In this document: positions 6,788 through 13,703 of the stretch, one piece after another
Layout: each line of letters starts with the position of its first letter
How positions within the stretch are numbered: the stretch's first letter is position 1
Assembly (NCBI GenBank): GCA_964580105.1
Contig: CAZOJJ010000063.1
Location: forward strand, 1 to 16,085
Length of the DNA stretch: 16,085 bases
Source of the DNA: CAZOJJ01 sp964580105
GTDB taxonomy: Bacteria > Bacteroidota > Rhodothermia > Rhodothermales > Rubricoccaceae
Direction: 5' to 3'
Notes under the pieces: model-generated
Databases searched by the model: none
What the model was told of the DNA's origin: nothing
Seen by the model: the letters and a program-made list of their open reading frames with translations, nothing else
Program-made: the position numbers and the translations under genes

Positions 6788-7458
6788 CGGAGTGCAGGGG
6801 ATGCATCGGCCGCGGCCGGCTGCCCTTCGAACCAGATGTCGTCGATGACAACGTCTGAGGCCGTCTCGGAGAAGATGTACCGCGAGAATTCGGCGATGTC
6901 CACCTGCCCGACGCCGAGGTTGGCCCCGCTCTGCTCCTGAAAGAACGGCACCGGGCCGTCGGTTACGATCCGGAAGTACACCTCGTAGGCGGGGATGGCT
7001 TCAGAGCCGGTGTTGGCTACCCGGTACTGGACGCGCACGACGGTGCTGTCGCCCTGCACGTCGTTGACGAAGTTGAGCACGCTCACGTCCATCGCGGCCG
7101 AGGTCGTGTCGTCGTCCTCGGGCTCGGCGCGGAGTAGGATCGTGGCCTGTGTATCCTGTCCGTCCTGGACGGCGACGGTGGCGGTGTTTGTCTGGTAGCC
7201 GTCCCGCGCTACGGTGATGGTGTAGTTGCCGACGAGGAGAGGGTCGATGCGGAAGCGCCCATTCCCATCCGTCACGAGTGCGGACGAGGGGGGGCTCGTG
7301 GTGACGGCAGCGTTGGCGAGCGGCGCCCCGGTCGAGAAGTCCACCACCTGCCCGTCAATGGCACCGTAGCGCTCGGGGAGGAGGGTGGATTCCTTGCAGC
7401 CAAACAGGAGGGCTGCGACGAGCAAGAGTGCCGGAGCTACACGGCGAAAAGGAGGCAT
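6673..7458 (-). CDS. lipoprotein with carboxypeptidase-regulatory-like domain, last gene of the curli locus
   Basis: The protein has 261 residues from the ATG at 7458. A type II signal peptide ends in LLFGC, with lipidated Cys21. Residues 34-110 form a carboxypeptidase-regulatory-like beta domain (DGQVVDFSTGAPLANAAVTT, DGNGRFRIDPLLVGNYTITV). After an acidic linker (EPEDDDTTS), residues 123-211 look like a second beta-sandwich (VVRVQYRVANTGSEAIPAYE, VGQVDIAEFSRYIFS). It starts 42 bases after the small curlin and runs the same way, so it is probably co-transcribed and may be a surface accessory factor. No E. coli counterpart is known to me. From about residue 225 it is antisense to the zinc-ribbon gene, and that tail (YPSHPASHASS...) looks random. 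An in-frame start 14 codons upstream lacks signal-peptide sense. Confidence 0.75.
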   Translation of the reverse strand: MPPFRRVAPALLLVAALLFGCKESTLLPERYGAIDGQVVDFSTGAPLANAAVTTSPPSSALVTDGNGRFRIDPLLVGNYTITVARDGYQTNTATVAVQDGQDTQATILLRAEPEDDDTTSAAMDVSVLNFVNDVQGDSTVVRVQYRVANTGSEAIPAYEVYFRIVTDGPVPFFQEQSGANLGVGQVDIAEFSRYIFSETASDVVIDDIWFEGQPAAADASPALRYPSHPASHASSGIAKSTISAIMTHVTGRRPGRGTGNS

Positions 7459-7500
7459 GGTGACGAAGCTGGGGGACGAACGCGGCCGAAGATAGAGCAC

Positions 7501-8088
7501 CTACCGCCCGCCGTTGTGTTCGATGAGGATCGTCTGGCCGAGGCCGTGCTGCTCGACCGTGAACGGAGTGCTCGTGGTGCCGGTCTGGACGACGCGGAGC
7601 CCCACGCCCTCCTGGACGATCGTATGGTCGGGCTGGGCGCCCGGCCGGGGGGTGAGGTCCAGGTCCATCAGGTACGCGTTCCGGGCGCCGACCTGGATCA
7701 CGCGTACCGTGGCGTCCGCTCCCGTCAGACGACCGCCGTAAAGGTGCCCGATTCCGGTCTGTTGCACCTCCGTAGCGAGAGCGACGCCGTCCTGGAGCAG
7801 GACGGCCGCATTGCGGGTACCCCGCTGCTCGATGAGCGCGGTGTGATCGGTCCCTTCCTGGCGAATCAGGGCGAAGCTGCCGGGCTGGCCGTCAGAGTCG
7901 GCGAGGAACTGCTCCAGCAGCGCCCGCTCCTCCGTCCACAGTTGCGTGTAGATCCGTTCGACTCCCCCGGCCTCGGTCGGGCCCGGCGCAGCCTGCTCCA
8001 CGAACGCCTCCGAGGGGGCGGCGTGCGGGGCCTGTGCACCGGCGGCGACAGGCAGGACGAAGGCGAGTAGGAGCAGGGAGAGGCGCAT
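7501..8088 (-). CDS. small curlin-repeat protein, probable minor curli subunit (CsgB-like)
   Basis: The protein has 195 residues. Residues 1-19 are a signal peptide (MRLSLLLLAFVLPVAAGAQ). Residues 20-70 are non-repetitive and partly helical (IYTQLWTEERALLEQFLADS). From 71 on there are irregular curlin-like units: ALIRQEGTDHTALIEQRGTR, NAAVLLQDGVALATEVQQTG, RVIQVGARNAY, TIVQEGVGLRVVQTG and FTVEQHGLGQTILIEHNG. These keep the Gln-x-Gly spacing of curlin repeats but are diverged and contain Arg and His. That and its place beside the major curlin suggest a CsgB-like nucleator or anchoring subunit. A strong hairpin lies just upstream of its ATG. The alternative is a second, degenerate structural subunit. 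Confidence 0.75.
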   Translation of the reverse strand: MRLSLLLLAFVLPVAAGAQAPHAAPSEAFVEQAAPGPTEAGGVERIYTQLWTEERALLEQFLADSDGQPGSFALIRQEGTDHTALIEQRGTRNAAVLLQDGVALATEVQQTGIGHLYGGRLTGADATVRVIQVGARNAYLMDLDLTPRPGAQPDHTIVQEGVGLRVVQTGTTSTPFTVEQHGLGQTILIEHNGGR

Positions 8089-8097
8089 GGCGCGGTT

Positions 8098-8133
8098 GCG
8101 CGGTGGCCGCCGGCTCGCCGGCGGCCACCGCGC
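8098..8133 (-). promoter_or_regulatory. perfect 16-bp hairpin between the two curlin genes
   Basis: Two 16-base arms pair perfectly around the tetraloop ctcg (arms 8098-8113 and 8118-8133). On the minus strand the hairpin starts 36 bases after the giant curlin stop and ends 9 bases before the small curlin ATG. It has no T tract, so a plain intrinsic terminator is unlikely. It could protect the 3' end of the giant curlin mRNA, attenuate transcription into the minor subunit, or cover its ribosome landing site. Confidence 0.7.
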
Positions 8134-8169
8134 GGGCAGCGTACGTGCTACGGATTCGGGTTCAGCCGA

Positions 8170-11112
8170 TCACTGGATGATCGTCGCGGTCAGGCCCGAG
8201 CCCACCTGGCTCTGAACGGCCGTGTTGCCGTTGCCGGACTGCGTGATCGTGGCCGTGTTGAACGAGCCGTCCTGCATCTGGCGCGCGAGGTTGCCGTTGC
8301 CGGACTGCTCGACGGTTGCCGTATTGAACAGTCCGCTGAGCTGGGTCTGGAACGTGCGGTTGTCGCTGCCCGACTGGATAGCGAGGGCGATGTTGGCCGT
8401 CCCGAACTGGGTCTGCTCGGCCCGGTTGCGGTCGCCCATCCCCTGCGTGATCGTGGCGAGCAGGTCGTCGCCCGTCTGCGTCTGGAAGGCGCGGTTCTCA
8501 TCGCCGCCCATCACCTGCGTGATCGTCGCATCGCTGGAGAACCCGGTCTGGGTCTGTTTGGCCACGCCGTCGTTGCCGGCCTGCGTGATCGTCGCCAGGC
8601 CGGCGTTGCCCGTGAGGCTCTGCTCCGCCCGGTTGCCATGGCCGGACTGGATGATCGACGCGTCGTGCGCGGCGAACGCTTGGTCCGTCGTCATCGTCGT
8701 CTGCGTGGCGCGGTTGTTGTCGCCGGACTGATCAATGTCGATCAGGTTGACGTCGGCATCGCCGCGAACGTCCTGGCGCGCCCGGTTGTCATGGCCGGAC
8801 TGGTTGATCGTGACGAGCGATTGGTCGGCGTCGTTCCAGACGGACTGGTCGGCGCGGTTGCGGTCGCCGCCCTGGGTAACCCGCAGCGTGGCGCCGTCCG
8901 CCCCGTTTAGCACCTGGTCCGACCGGTTGTCGTCGCCGGACTGGAAGGCCTCGACGACATCGCGGTTCGGGACCGTGTAGAGGATCTGCGTGGCGCGGTT
9001 GCGGTCGCCCGATTGGTTGATCGTCGCCTCGGTGAAGACGATCTGGCCGTGGACCTCCTGCATCGCCTGGTTGTCGTCGCCGGACTGATCCACCGTGATG
9101 ACGTTGTCGTGCGTCCCCGGCCCCGTGACCGACTGCGTCGCCGAGTTGCCGTTGCCGGTCTGGGTCGCGGTCACGATGTCCGACGCCGCCGTGATGGTCT
9201 GCTCGGTGCTGTTGCCGTCGCCGGTCTGCATGATCGTGGCGATGTCGTCGTCGCCCGTCATCGTCTGCGTGCCCGAGTTACCGGCGCCGGTCTGCGTGAT
9301 GGTGGCCTCGTGGCCGCCCGTCCCGCCCTGTACCTGCGTGGCTTCGTTGCCGCTGCCGGACTGAGTGATCAGCGCGATGCTGACGGCGCCTGTCGAAGCC
9401 TGCGTCTGGATGGCCACGTTGGCGTCGCCAGACTGGACGATCGTTGCCGTCATGCCGGCCGTGTTGGCCTGGTCCTGCGAGGCCTCGTTGCCGTCGCCGG
9501 ACTGAATGATCGCGGCCGTGTGATCGGCACCCGTCGCCGTCTGAGAAGCCTCGTTGCCGTCGCCGGACTGGTCAATGGTCTGGGTGATGTTGTCGCTAGC
9601 GATCGTCTGGGTGGCGGTGTTGCCGCTGCCATCCTGGTCAATGACCTGCATGTTGTCGTCGCCGCCGCCGCTCATCGTCTGGGAGGCGCGGTTGTCGTCG
9701 CCGCCCTGGTCAATGACCTGCACGTTGTCGTCGTCACCGCTCATCGTCTGGGAGGCGCGGTTGTCGTCGCCGCCCTGGTCAATGGCCTGCACGTTGTCGT
9801 CGCCGCCGGCCATCGTCTGGGAGGCGCGGTTCTCGACGGCCCCGACGCCCTGGTCAATGGCCTGCACGTTGTCGTCGCCGGCGGTCATCGTCTGGGAGGC
9901 GCGGTTGTCGTTGCCGCCCTGGCCGATGGCCTGCACGTTGTCGTCGCCGGCGTCGAGGGCCTGGTCGGCCCGGTTGCGACGGCCAGCCTGAAGGATCGCC
10001 TGCAGGTTATCGTCGTCGGCGACCATCGTCTGGGAGGCGCGGTTGTCGTTGCCGGTCTGATCGATGTACGACGCGTTGTCGTCCGAGCCGCTGCCGGAGC
10101 CGCCGCTCATCGTCTGGGTGGCGCGGTTGTCGTTGCCGGACTGGTCGATCTCTGCGTAGGCGTTGTCGTTGTTGTCGGCTTGGGTCTGCGTCGCTCGGTT
10201 GCGATGGCCGGACTGGTCGATGTAGGCCTCCTGGCTCTCGTCCTCCTGGGACTGCGTCGCCCGGTTGTCGTTGCCGGACTGGTCAATGTAGGCCTCGCTG
10301 TTGTTGGCATTGTCCGCCTGCGTCTGCTCGGCGCGGTTGCGGTTGCCGGTCTGGTCGATCTCAGCGATCAGGTTGCTCACCGAGAGGAGTCCGGACCCGT
10401 CCTGGGTCTGGATCGCGGTGTTGTCGTTCCCGCTCTGGTCGATGGTCGCGACGTTGAAGCTGCCGCCGAGGGCGGCCCCGCCGCTCTGGGTCTGGGTGGC
10501 CGCGTTCCGGTTGCCCGACTGGTCGACCTCGGCGGTGTGGCCGACGAGGCCGCCGGCGACGCCACCGCTCTGGGTCTGCGTAGCGCGGTTGGCGTTACCG
10601 GTCTGGCTCACGTCCGCCATGTGGCCGACGGCTCCGGCCCCGGCACTGCCGCTCTGGTCCTGCGTGGCGCGGTTGTCGTTCCCTTCCTGGAAGATCGCAG
10701 CCCCGTGGAGCGACGCGCCGATGCCGGCGCTGCCGTCCTGGATCTGGTCGGCCCGGTTCCGTTTGCCGTCCTGGTCGATGTCGGCCGTGTGGCCGGCAAT
10801 CCCGGCCGCGTCATTGCCCGTCTGGATCTGACGGGCGATGTTGTCGTTGTTCGACTGGTCGATGGTGGCCGTGTGGTTCCCGTTGCCGTTGCCGGCCTGG
10901 TCCTGGGTCGCCTGGTTCCGCTTGGCGATCTGGAGGATGGAAGCCGAGTGACCGTCGCCAGCCTGGGTCTGGTCCGCGACGTTGTTCGTGCCGCCCTGCG
11001 TGATCGTACTGACGTGGTCCGATCCTGTCTGTGTTTGCGAGGCCGAGTTCTGTGCATGGACGGTGCCCACGCTCAAGAACCCCACGACCACGAGGGTTAT
11101 GAGATATCGCAT
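8170..11112 (-). CDS. giant curlin-repeat amyloid subunit (CsgA-like, about 39 repeats)
   Basis: The protein has 980 residues. A signal peptide (MRYLITLVVVGFLSVGTVHAQ, cleavage about residue 21) is followed directly by curlin repeats to the last residue. I count about 39 units of 21-28 residues plus half units at both ends. The consensus I-x-Q-x-G-x-x-N-x-A-x-Q-x-Q, as in IDQSGNDNRATQTQ, matches the curlin pattern Q-x-G-x2-N-x-A-x3-Q of E. coli CsgA, which has only five repeats in 151 residues. Each unit should form one strand-turn-strand of a beta-solenoid fibre with Gln/Asn ladders. The first third has Gly/Ala linkers, the middle is rich in DDN and Met (ASQTM), the end is more canonical. 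GGAG lies 7 bases before the ATG. Cysteine-free. It is the likely main secreted fibre subunit. Confidence 0.92.
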   Translation of the reverse strand: MRYLITLVVVGFLSVGTVHAQNSASQTQTGSDHVSTITQGGTNNVADQTQAGDGHSASILQIAKRNQATQDQAGNGNGNHTATIDQSNNDNIARQIQTGNDAAGIAGHTADIDQDGKRNRADQIQDGSAGIGASLHGAAIFQEGNDNRATQDQSGSAGAGAVGHMADVSQTGNANRATQTQSGGVAGGLVGHTAEVDQSGNRNAATQTQSGGAALGGSFNVATIDQSGNDNTAIQTQDGSGLLSVSNLIAEIDQTGNRNRAEQTQADNANNSEAYIDQSGNDNRATQSQEDESQEAYIDQSGHRNRATQTQADNNDNAYAEIDQSGNDNRATQTMSGGSGSGSDDNASYIDQTGNDNRASQTMVADDDNLQAILQAGRRNRADQALDAGDDNVQAIGQGGNDNRASQTMTAGDDNVQAIDQGVGAVENRASQTMAGGDDNVQAIDQGGDDNRASQTMSGDDDNVQVIDQGGDDNRASQTMSGGGDDNMQVIDQDGSGNTATQTIASDNITQTIDQSGDGNEASQTATGADHTAAIIQSGDGNEASQDQANTAGMTATIVQSGDANVAIQTQASTGAVSIALITQSGSGNEATQVQGGTGGHEATITQTGAGNSGTQTMTGDDDIATIMQTGDGNSTEQTITAASDIVTATQTGNGNSATQSVTGPGTHDNVITVDQSGDDNQAMQEVHGQIVFTEATINQSGDRNRATQILYTVPNRDVVEAFQSGDDNRSDQVLNGADGATLRVTQGGDRNRADQSVWNDADQSLVTINQSGHDNRARQDVRGDADVNLIDIDQSGDNNRATQTTMTTDQAFAAHDASIIQSGHGNRAEQSLTGNAGLATITQAGNDGVAKQTQTGFSSDATITQVMGGDENRAFQTQTGDDLLATITQGMGDRNRAEQTQFGTANIALAIQSGSDNRTFQTQLSGLFNTATVEQSGNGNLARQMQDGSFNTATITQSGNGNTAVQSQVGSGLTATIIQ
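9671..10030 (-). repeat. 69-bp near-identical repeats inside the giant curlin gene
   Basis: The block ctcatcgtctgggaggcgcg recurs with a 69-base period: its catcg core is at 9673, 9742, 9811, 9886 and 10024. One step is 75 bases because of a 6-base insertion encoding an irregular VGAVEN turn, and one intermediate copy has diverged. The first two copies are identical for 45 bases. The encoded units read NVQAIDQGGDDNRASQTMSG. This indicates recent tandem duplication within the gene. Confidence 0.85.
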
Positions 11113-11119
11113 GATGTTT

Positions 11120-11123
11120 CTCC
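11120..11123 (-). promoter_or_regulatory. ribosome binding site of the giant curlin gene
   Basis: On the minus strand GGAG lies 7 bases before the ATG at 11112. It is one of few clear Shine-Dalgarno sequences in this window; most starts here are preceded by pyrimidine-rich sequence. It fits high-level translation of a structural subunit and fixes the start. Confidence 0.6.
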
Positions 11124-11193
11124 GGGGGATGGGTTAAGGGAAGAGCGAGCCAGAAGGCTGCGGGAGAACGAGCGCGTGTGGCGGAGGAGTCCG

Positions 11194-11207
11194 CACCCGT
11201 ACGGGTG
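11194..11207. repeat. 14-bp palindrome between csgG and the giant curlin gene
   Basis: cacccgtacgggtg is a perfect palindrome 11 bases after the csgG stop and about 80 bases before the curlin start. It can be read as a 5-bp hairpin with a gtac loop in RNA, or as an operator for a dimeric regulator that would let curlin be expressed separately from the secretion genes. Confidence 0.4.
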
Positions 11208-11218
11208 GATTCGATGCG

Positions 11219-12643
11219 TCAGGGACGGAGGTACCGGACCACGCCGACCTTGAACAGCCAGACGTTGTCGTTGACGGGGCCGGTCTCCACCCCGTCGATG
11301 CCTTCGACGAGGGGATACTCGTTGGTGAGGAAGAGGTCGAAGGCGAGGCGGGGGGTGGCCATCCACTCCAGGCCGACGCCGGCGGTGAGGTAGGGGAAGG
11401 GCCCCTCGACGGCGCCCACCGGCTCGGGCTGAATGAGCACGCCTGCGCCCGCCAGCAGGAACGGCGTGACGGGACCGTCCGGGATGGCGTAGTAGAGGCC
11501 GTGGAGGCCGAGGTCCACCTGGGCGGTGGTGAAGGCGTCGCGCGCGCCGATCTCGCCGTAGCCCGCCAGGGAGCCGAGGGCGAAGTGCGGGGTGAGGGTG
11601 TATCGGAGGAAGCCCTCGCCCTGAGGGCGCAGGAGCGGGTCGGCGAAGTCGCCCTCGTACTTCGTCCCGGCGAGGGCCAGCCCGAGGCCGACGCCCCGGC
11701 GCTGGGTCTTCCGGCGCCGGCCGAAGACGTCCACCTGCTCGGCCGCCGCGCGCTCGGCGTCGTAGGCGGCGAAGGCGGGGTGCTGCGTGAGGTCGCCGGG
11801 GTTCTGGAGCGCCCAGAGGTTCTCGCGCACACCCTCGATGACGAGCGCGCGGACGGCGTCCTCGATGGCCTCGGTGACGGCCTGGACGGGCGGCTCGTTG
11901 AAGCTGTACCCGGCTTCGGCCTCCAGCAGTCGCTGCTGGTCGACGAAGCGGAAGAGGCCGCCCTCCATCTGCTGCGAGAGCAACGTCTTCGTCACGTGGA
12001 CCGTTTTGAGCACGCGGCCGGTCTGTGTCGAGACGGCGCGGAGGTAGATCGTCACCTGGTCCTGGCGGATCTGTGCCGAGCCGCCCGTCGCGAAGTAGCG
12101 AGCACCCGCCCCCGCCGTGATCACGTTGGTGTCGTACCCGATGATGCCGCCTTCGAGGAGGACGCCCGCGTAGAGCAACGGCGGCAGCGGCGGCAGCTCA
12201 TCCCCATCCGGGCCGGCGTACTGCGCGCGTACGGCCGAGATGATCTGCCGCTCGTTGAGCAGGTTCGAGAGCCCCTCCCGCTCGATAGGCACGAACCAGC
12301 CCGATGCCTCGAGAGCCCGGACGAGAATGGAGGTGGCGCCCTGGGTGACCTGGGTCGAGAACGTAGAGACGTTCTCGAGGGCTTTGTACTGACCGGTCTG
12401 GTCACGGAAGCGGTACACGGCCACGACCACCGGCTCGGCCGGCGTCGGAAGCGCGCGCAGGGCGTCCGTCGCCGGCGTCGGCACGCCGGGGTACGCGCGG
12501 CTCGTCTCGAACGGCGCCAGGTACGATGCGCACCCGCTCAGGCCAAGGGCGAGGCTCAGCCCCATCACCCACAGGCATGGGCCGGCCGGCCGACCGCGAC
12601 GAATCCAAGTACGAAACACGGGGGAAGGGTGTCTAGGAGGCAC
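11219..12643 (-). CDS. csgG: curli secretion pore lipoprotein CsgG with beta-barrel-like C-terminal extension
   Basis: CsgG forms the nonameric outer-membrane channel that secretes curlin subunits. A lipobox (LGLSGC, Cys38) is followed by the CsgG domain at about 68-285, with close matches to E. coli: DQTGQYKALENVSTFSTQVT, IEREGLSNLLNERQIISA, GGIIGYDTNVITAGAGARYF, QQRLLEAEAGYSFNEP and NLWALQN. Phe95 matches constriction residue Phe56. The family is about 277 residues long in E. coli, but here 474. Residues 316-474 add alternating beta strands (GVGLGLALAGTKYEG, FLRYTLTPHFALGSLAGYGE, PYLTAGVGLEWMA) ending in VWLFKVGVVRYLRP, like an eight-stranded outer-membrane barrel. The start at 12643 is GTG. 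A GTG at 12619 or the ATG at 12565 would also keep the lipobox, so the start is uncertain. Confidence 0.95.
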   Translation of the reverse strand: MPPRHPSPVFRTWIRRGRPAGPCLWVMGLSLALGLSGCASYLAPFETSRAYPGVPTPATDALRALPTPAEPVVVAVYRFRDQTGQYKALENVSTFSTQVTQGATSILVRALEASGWFVPIEREGLSNLLNERQIISAVRAQYAGPDGDELPPLPPLLYAGVLLEGGIIGYDTNVITAGAGARYFATGGSAQIRQDQVTIYLRAVSTQTGRVLKTVHVTKTLLSQQMEGGLFRFVDQQRLLEAEAGYSFNEPPVQAVTEAIEDAVRALVIEGVRENLWALQNPGDLTQHPAFAAYDAERAAAEQVDVFGRRRKTQRRGVGLGLALAGTKYEGDFADPLLRPQGEGFLRYTLTPHFALGSLAGYGEIGARDAFTTAQVDLGLHGLYYAIPDGPVTPFLLAGAGVLIQPEPVGAVEGPFPYLTAGVGLEWMATPRLAFDLFLTNEYPLVEGIDGVETGPVNDNVWLFKVGVVRYLRP

Positions 12644-12702
12644 GCTTCGAGCGTGTGCTGGGGAATCGCCGGGTGGTGGAGGTACCGGAGAGGTAGCGGG
12701 CG

Positions 12703-13137
12703 TTAGGGGACGTTGGGGATGGTGACGACGGACTCCTCACCGGTCAGAAGATTGAAGATTCGGATGGAGACGTCGCCGAGGCCGGGGACTACCTCGATGC
12801 TGAAGTCGCCGAAGTTGAACGTCCCGGGCTGGGAGAGGTCGAGGTCGCCGAAGCGGTCCAGGATGATCTCCCGCGAGAGTTGGCTCAGGATCTGGCGCTG
12901 GAGGCTGGTTCGAAAGTCCTCGAACGGATCCCGGCTGAGACCGCGCAGCGCGTCGTCCTCGAACTCGTTCTGGACCGTGGCGCTGCTGAGCAGCCACGAG
13001 TAGTTGAGCGGGTTGCCTCCGAAGGCCGGGTTGATCGGCCGGTATACCAACTGCTGAGCCGAGGCCCTCGCCGGCACCAGGCCGAGGGCGATGAGGGCGA
13101 GCAGGAGGAGGAGGACGCGCATGGAAGGGAGAGCCAT
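12703..13137 (-). CDS. csgF: curli assembly factor CsgF
   Basis: CsgF binds the outer face of CsgG and couples secretion to fibre nucleation at the cell surface. The 144-residue product has a signal peptide to about residue 27. Right after it comes the diagnostic mature N-terminus QQLVYRPINPAFGGNPLNYS, with NPAFGGNP at 36-43. In E. coli the segment with NPNFGGNP inserts into the CsgG channel. The SLQRQILSQLSREI helix (78-91) and the beta-rich C-terminus (FSIEVVPGLGDVSIRIF, ESVVTIPNV) also match the family. Two ATGs are possible: 13137 (MALPSMRV...) and 13122 (MRVLLLLLAL). The shorter gives a more typical signal peptide. It lies between csgE and csgG in the same direction. Confidence 0.93.
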   Translation of the reverse strand: MALPSMRVLLLLLALIALGLVPARASAQQLVYRPINPAFGGNPLNYSWLLSSATVQNEFEDDALRGLSRDPFEDFRTSLQRQILSQLSREIILDRFGDLDLSQPGTFNFGDFSIEVVPGLGDVSIRIFNLLTGEESVVTIPNVP

Positions 13138-13154
13138 TTAGTATGGGCCAGGGG

Positions 13155-13183
13155 ACGATACGGTGTTACCGACGGTGAGTCAA
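13155..13183 (-). promoter_or_regulatory. candidate promoter in front of csgF
   Basis: On the minus strand TTGACT (13183-13178) and TATCGT (13160-13155) are separated by 17 bases, ending 17 bases before the longer csgF start. The -35 box is near the sigma-70 consensus, the -10 box only partly. It lies in the 92-base gap between csgE and csgF, so csgF and later genes may have their own transcript start. Confidence 0.3.
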
Positions 13184-13229
13184 TAGGAAGGTAGGCCTGA
13201 ACGGGCCGAATTCGAGGGTCAGTACGTAC

Positions 13230-13703
13230 CTACTCCGTAGGGCTTAGCCGCCGGGCTGTGATGTGCAGAGCCTCTTGGACGACGTTTTCGAGGAACTCTT
13301 CGCCCGGTTGGAGCCGCGTCTGGTAGATGATTTCGCCGTCGAGGCGGAGGGTAAGCAGAGTGCTGAGTCCGGGCAGAGGCTGCTCCTGAACGAGCAGGGT
13401 ATAGGCCACTGCCCCTTCGGGCGCCGTCCAGCGCTGATAAAACTGGTCGTAGACCTCACGGCCGAACCGGGTCAGCGTCTCGTCCACGACGAGGCCGGTC
13501 TGGAACGCCCCGATGAGTCCCGGATTGAGTGAGTCCACTCGCGGCTGGAGCCGCCGGTAGGTGCGGAGGAGGTCGCCGTACGTCATGGGCGTTTCGACGG
13601 CGGGAACGGTCTGAGGGACGACCGGCGGCTCCTGCGCGAGCGCCGGCGCGAGCGACGGGCTCAGGAGGGACACCAGCATGCCGAAGAGAAGGGGGCGGAG
13701 CAT
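13230..13703 (-). CDS. csgE: curli periplasmic chaperone/gate CsgE with N-terminal extension
   Basis: CsgE caps the periplasmic side of CsgG and feeds curlin subunits to it. The 157-residue product has a signal peptide to about residue 23. The CsgE core at about 69-150 shows GLVVDETLTRFGREVYDQFY, YTLLVQEQPLPGLSTLLTLR and the IIYQTRLQP segment (E. coli VIFQTFLFP) followed by ENVVQEAL. Between signal and core lie about 45 extra residues (QEPPVVPQTVPAVETPMTYG and a RTYRRLQPRVDSL helix) that E. coli CsgE lacks. It is the first gene of the curli group, 153 bases after the cardiolipin synthase stop on the same strand. The ATG at 13703 has no Shine-Dalgarno sequence. Confidence 0.9.
   Translation of the reverse strand: MLRPLLFGMLVSLLSPSLAPALAQEPPVVPQTVPAVETPMTYGDLLRTYRRLQPRVDSLNPGLIGAFQTGLVVDETLTRFGREVYDQFYQRWTAPEGAVAYTLLVQEQPLPGLSTLLTLRLDGEIIYQTRLQPGEEFLENVVQEALHITARRLSPTE

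Noticed and set aside
8220..11040. Regular repeats resembling a CRISPR or satellite array
   Set aside because: The repeats are in-frame curlin units with protein-level conservation; there are no constant repeats alternating with unique spacers of CRISPR size and no cas genes.
9013..11253. 746-codon open frame on the + strand opposite the giant curlin gene
   Set aside because: It is antisense to the curlin repeats and stays open only because of the GC-rich periodic sequence. It lacks a signal or domain and runs past the curlin start into the csgG gap, while the minus frame is an unmistakable curlin.
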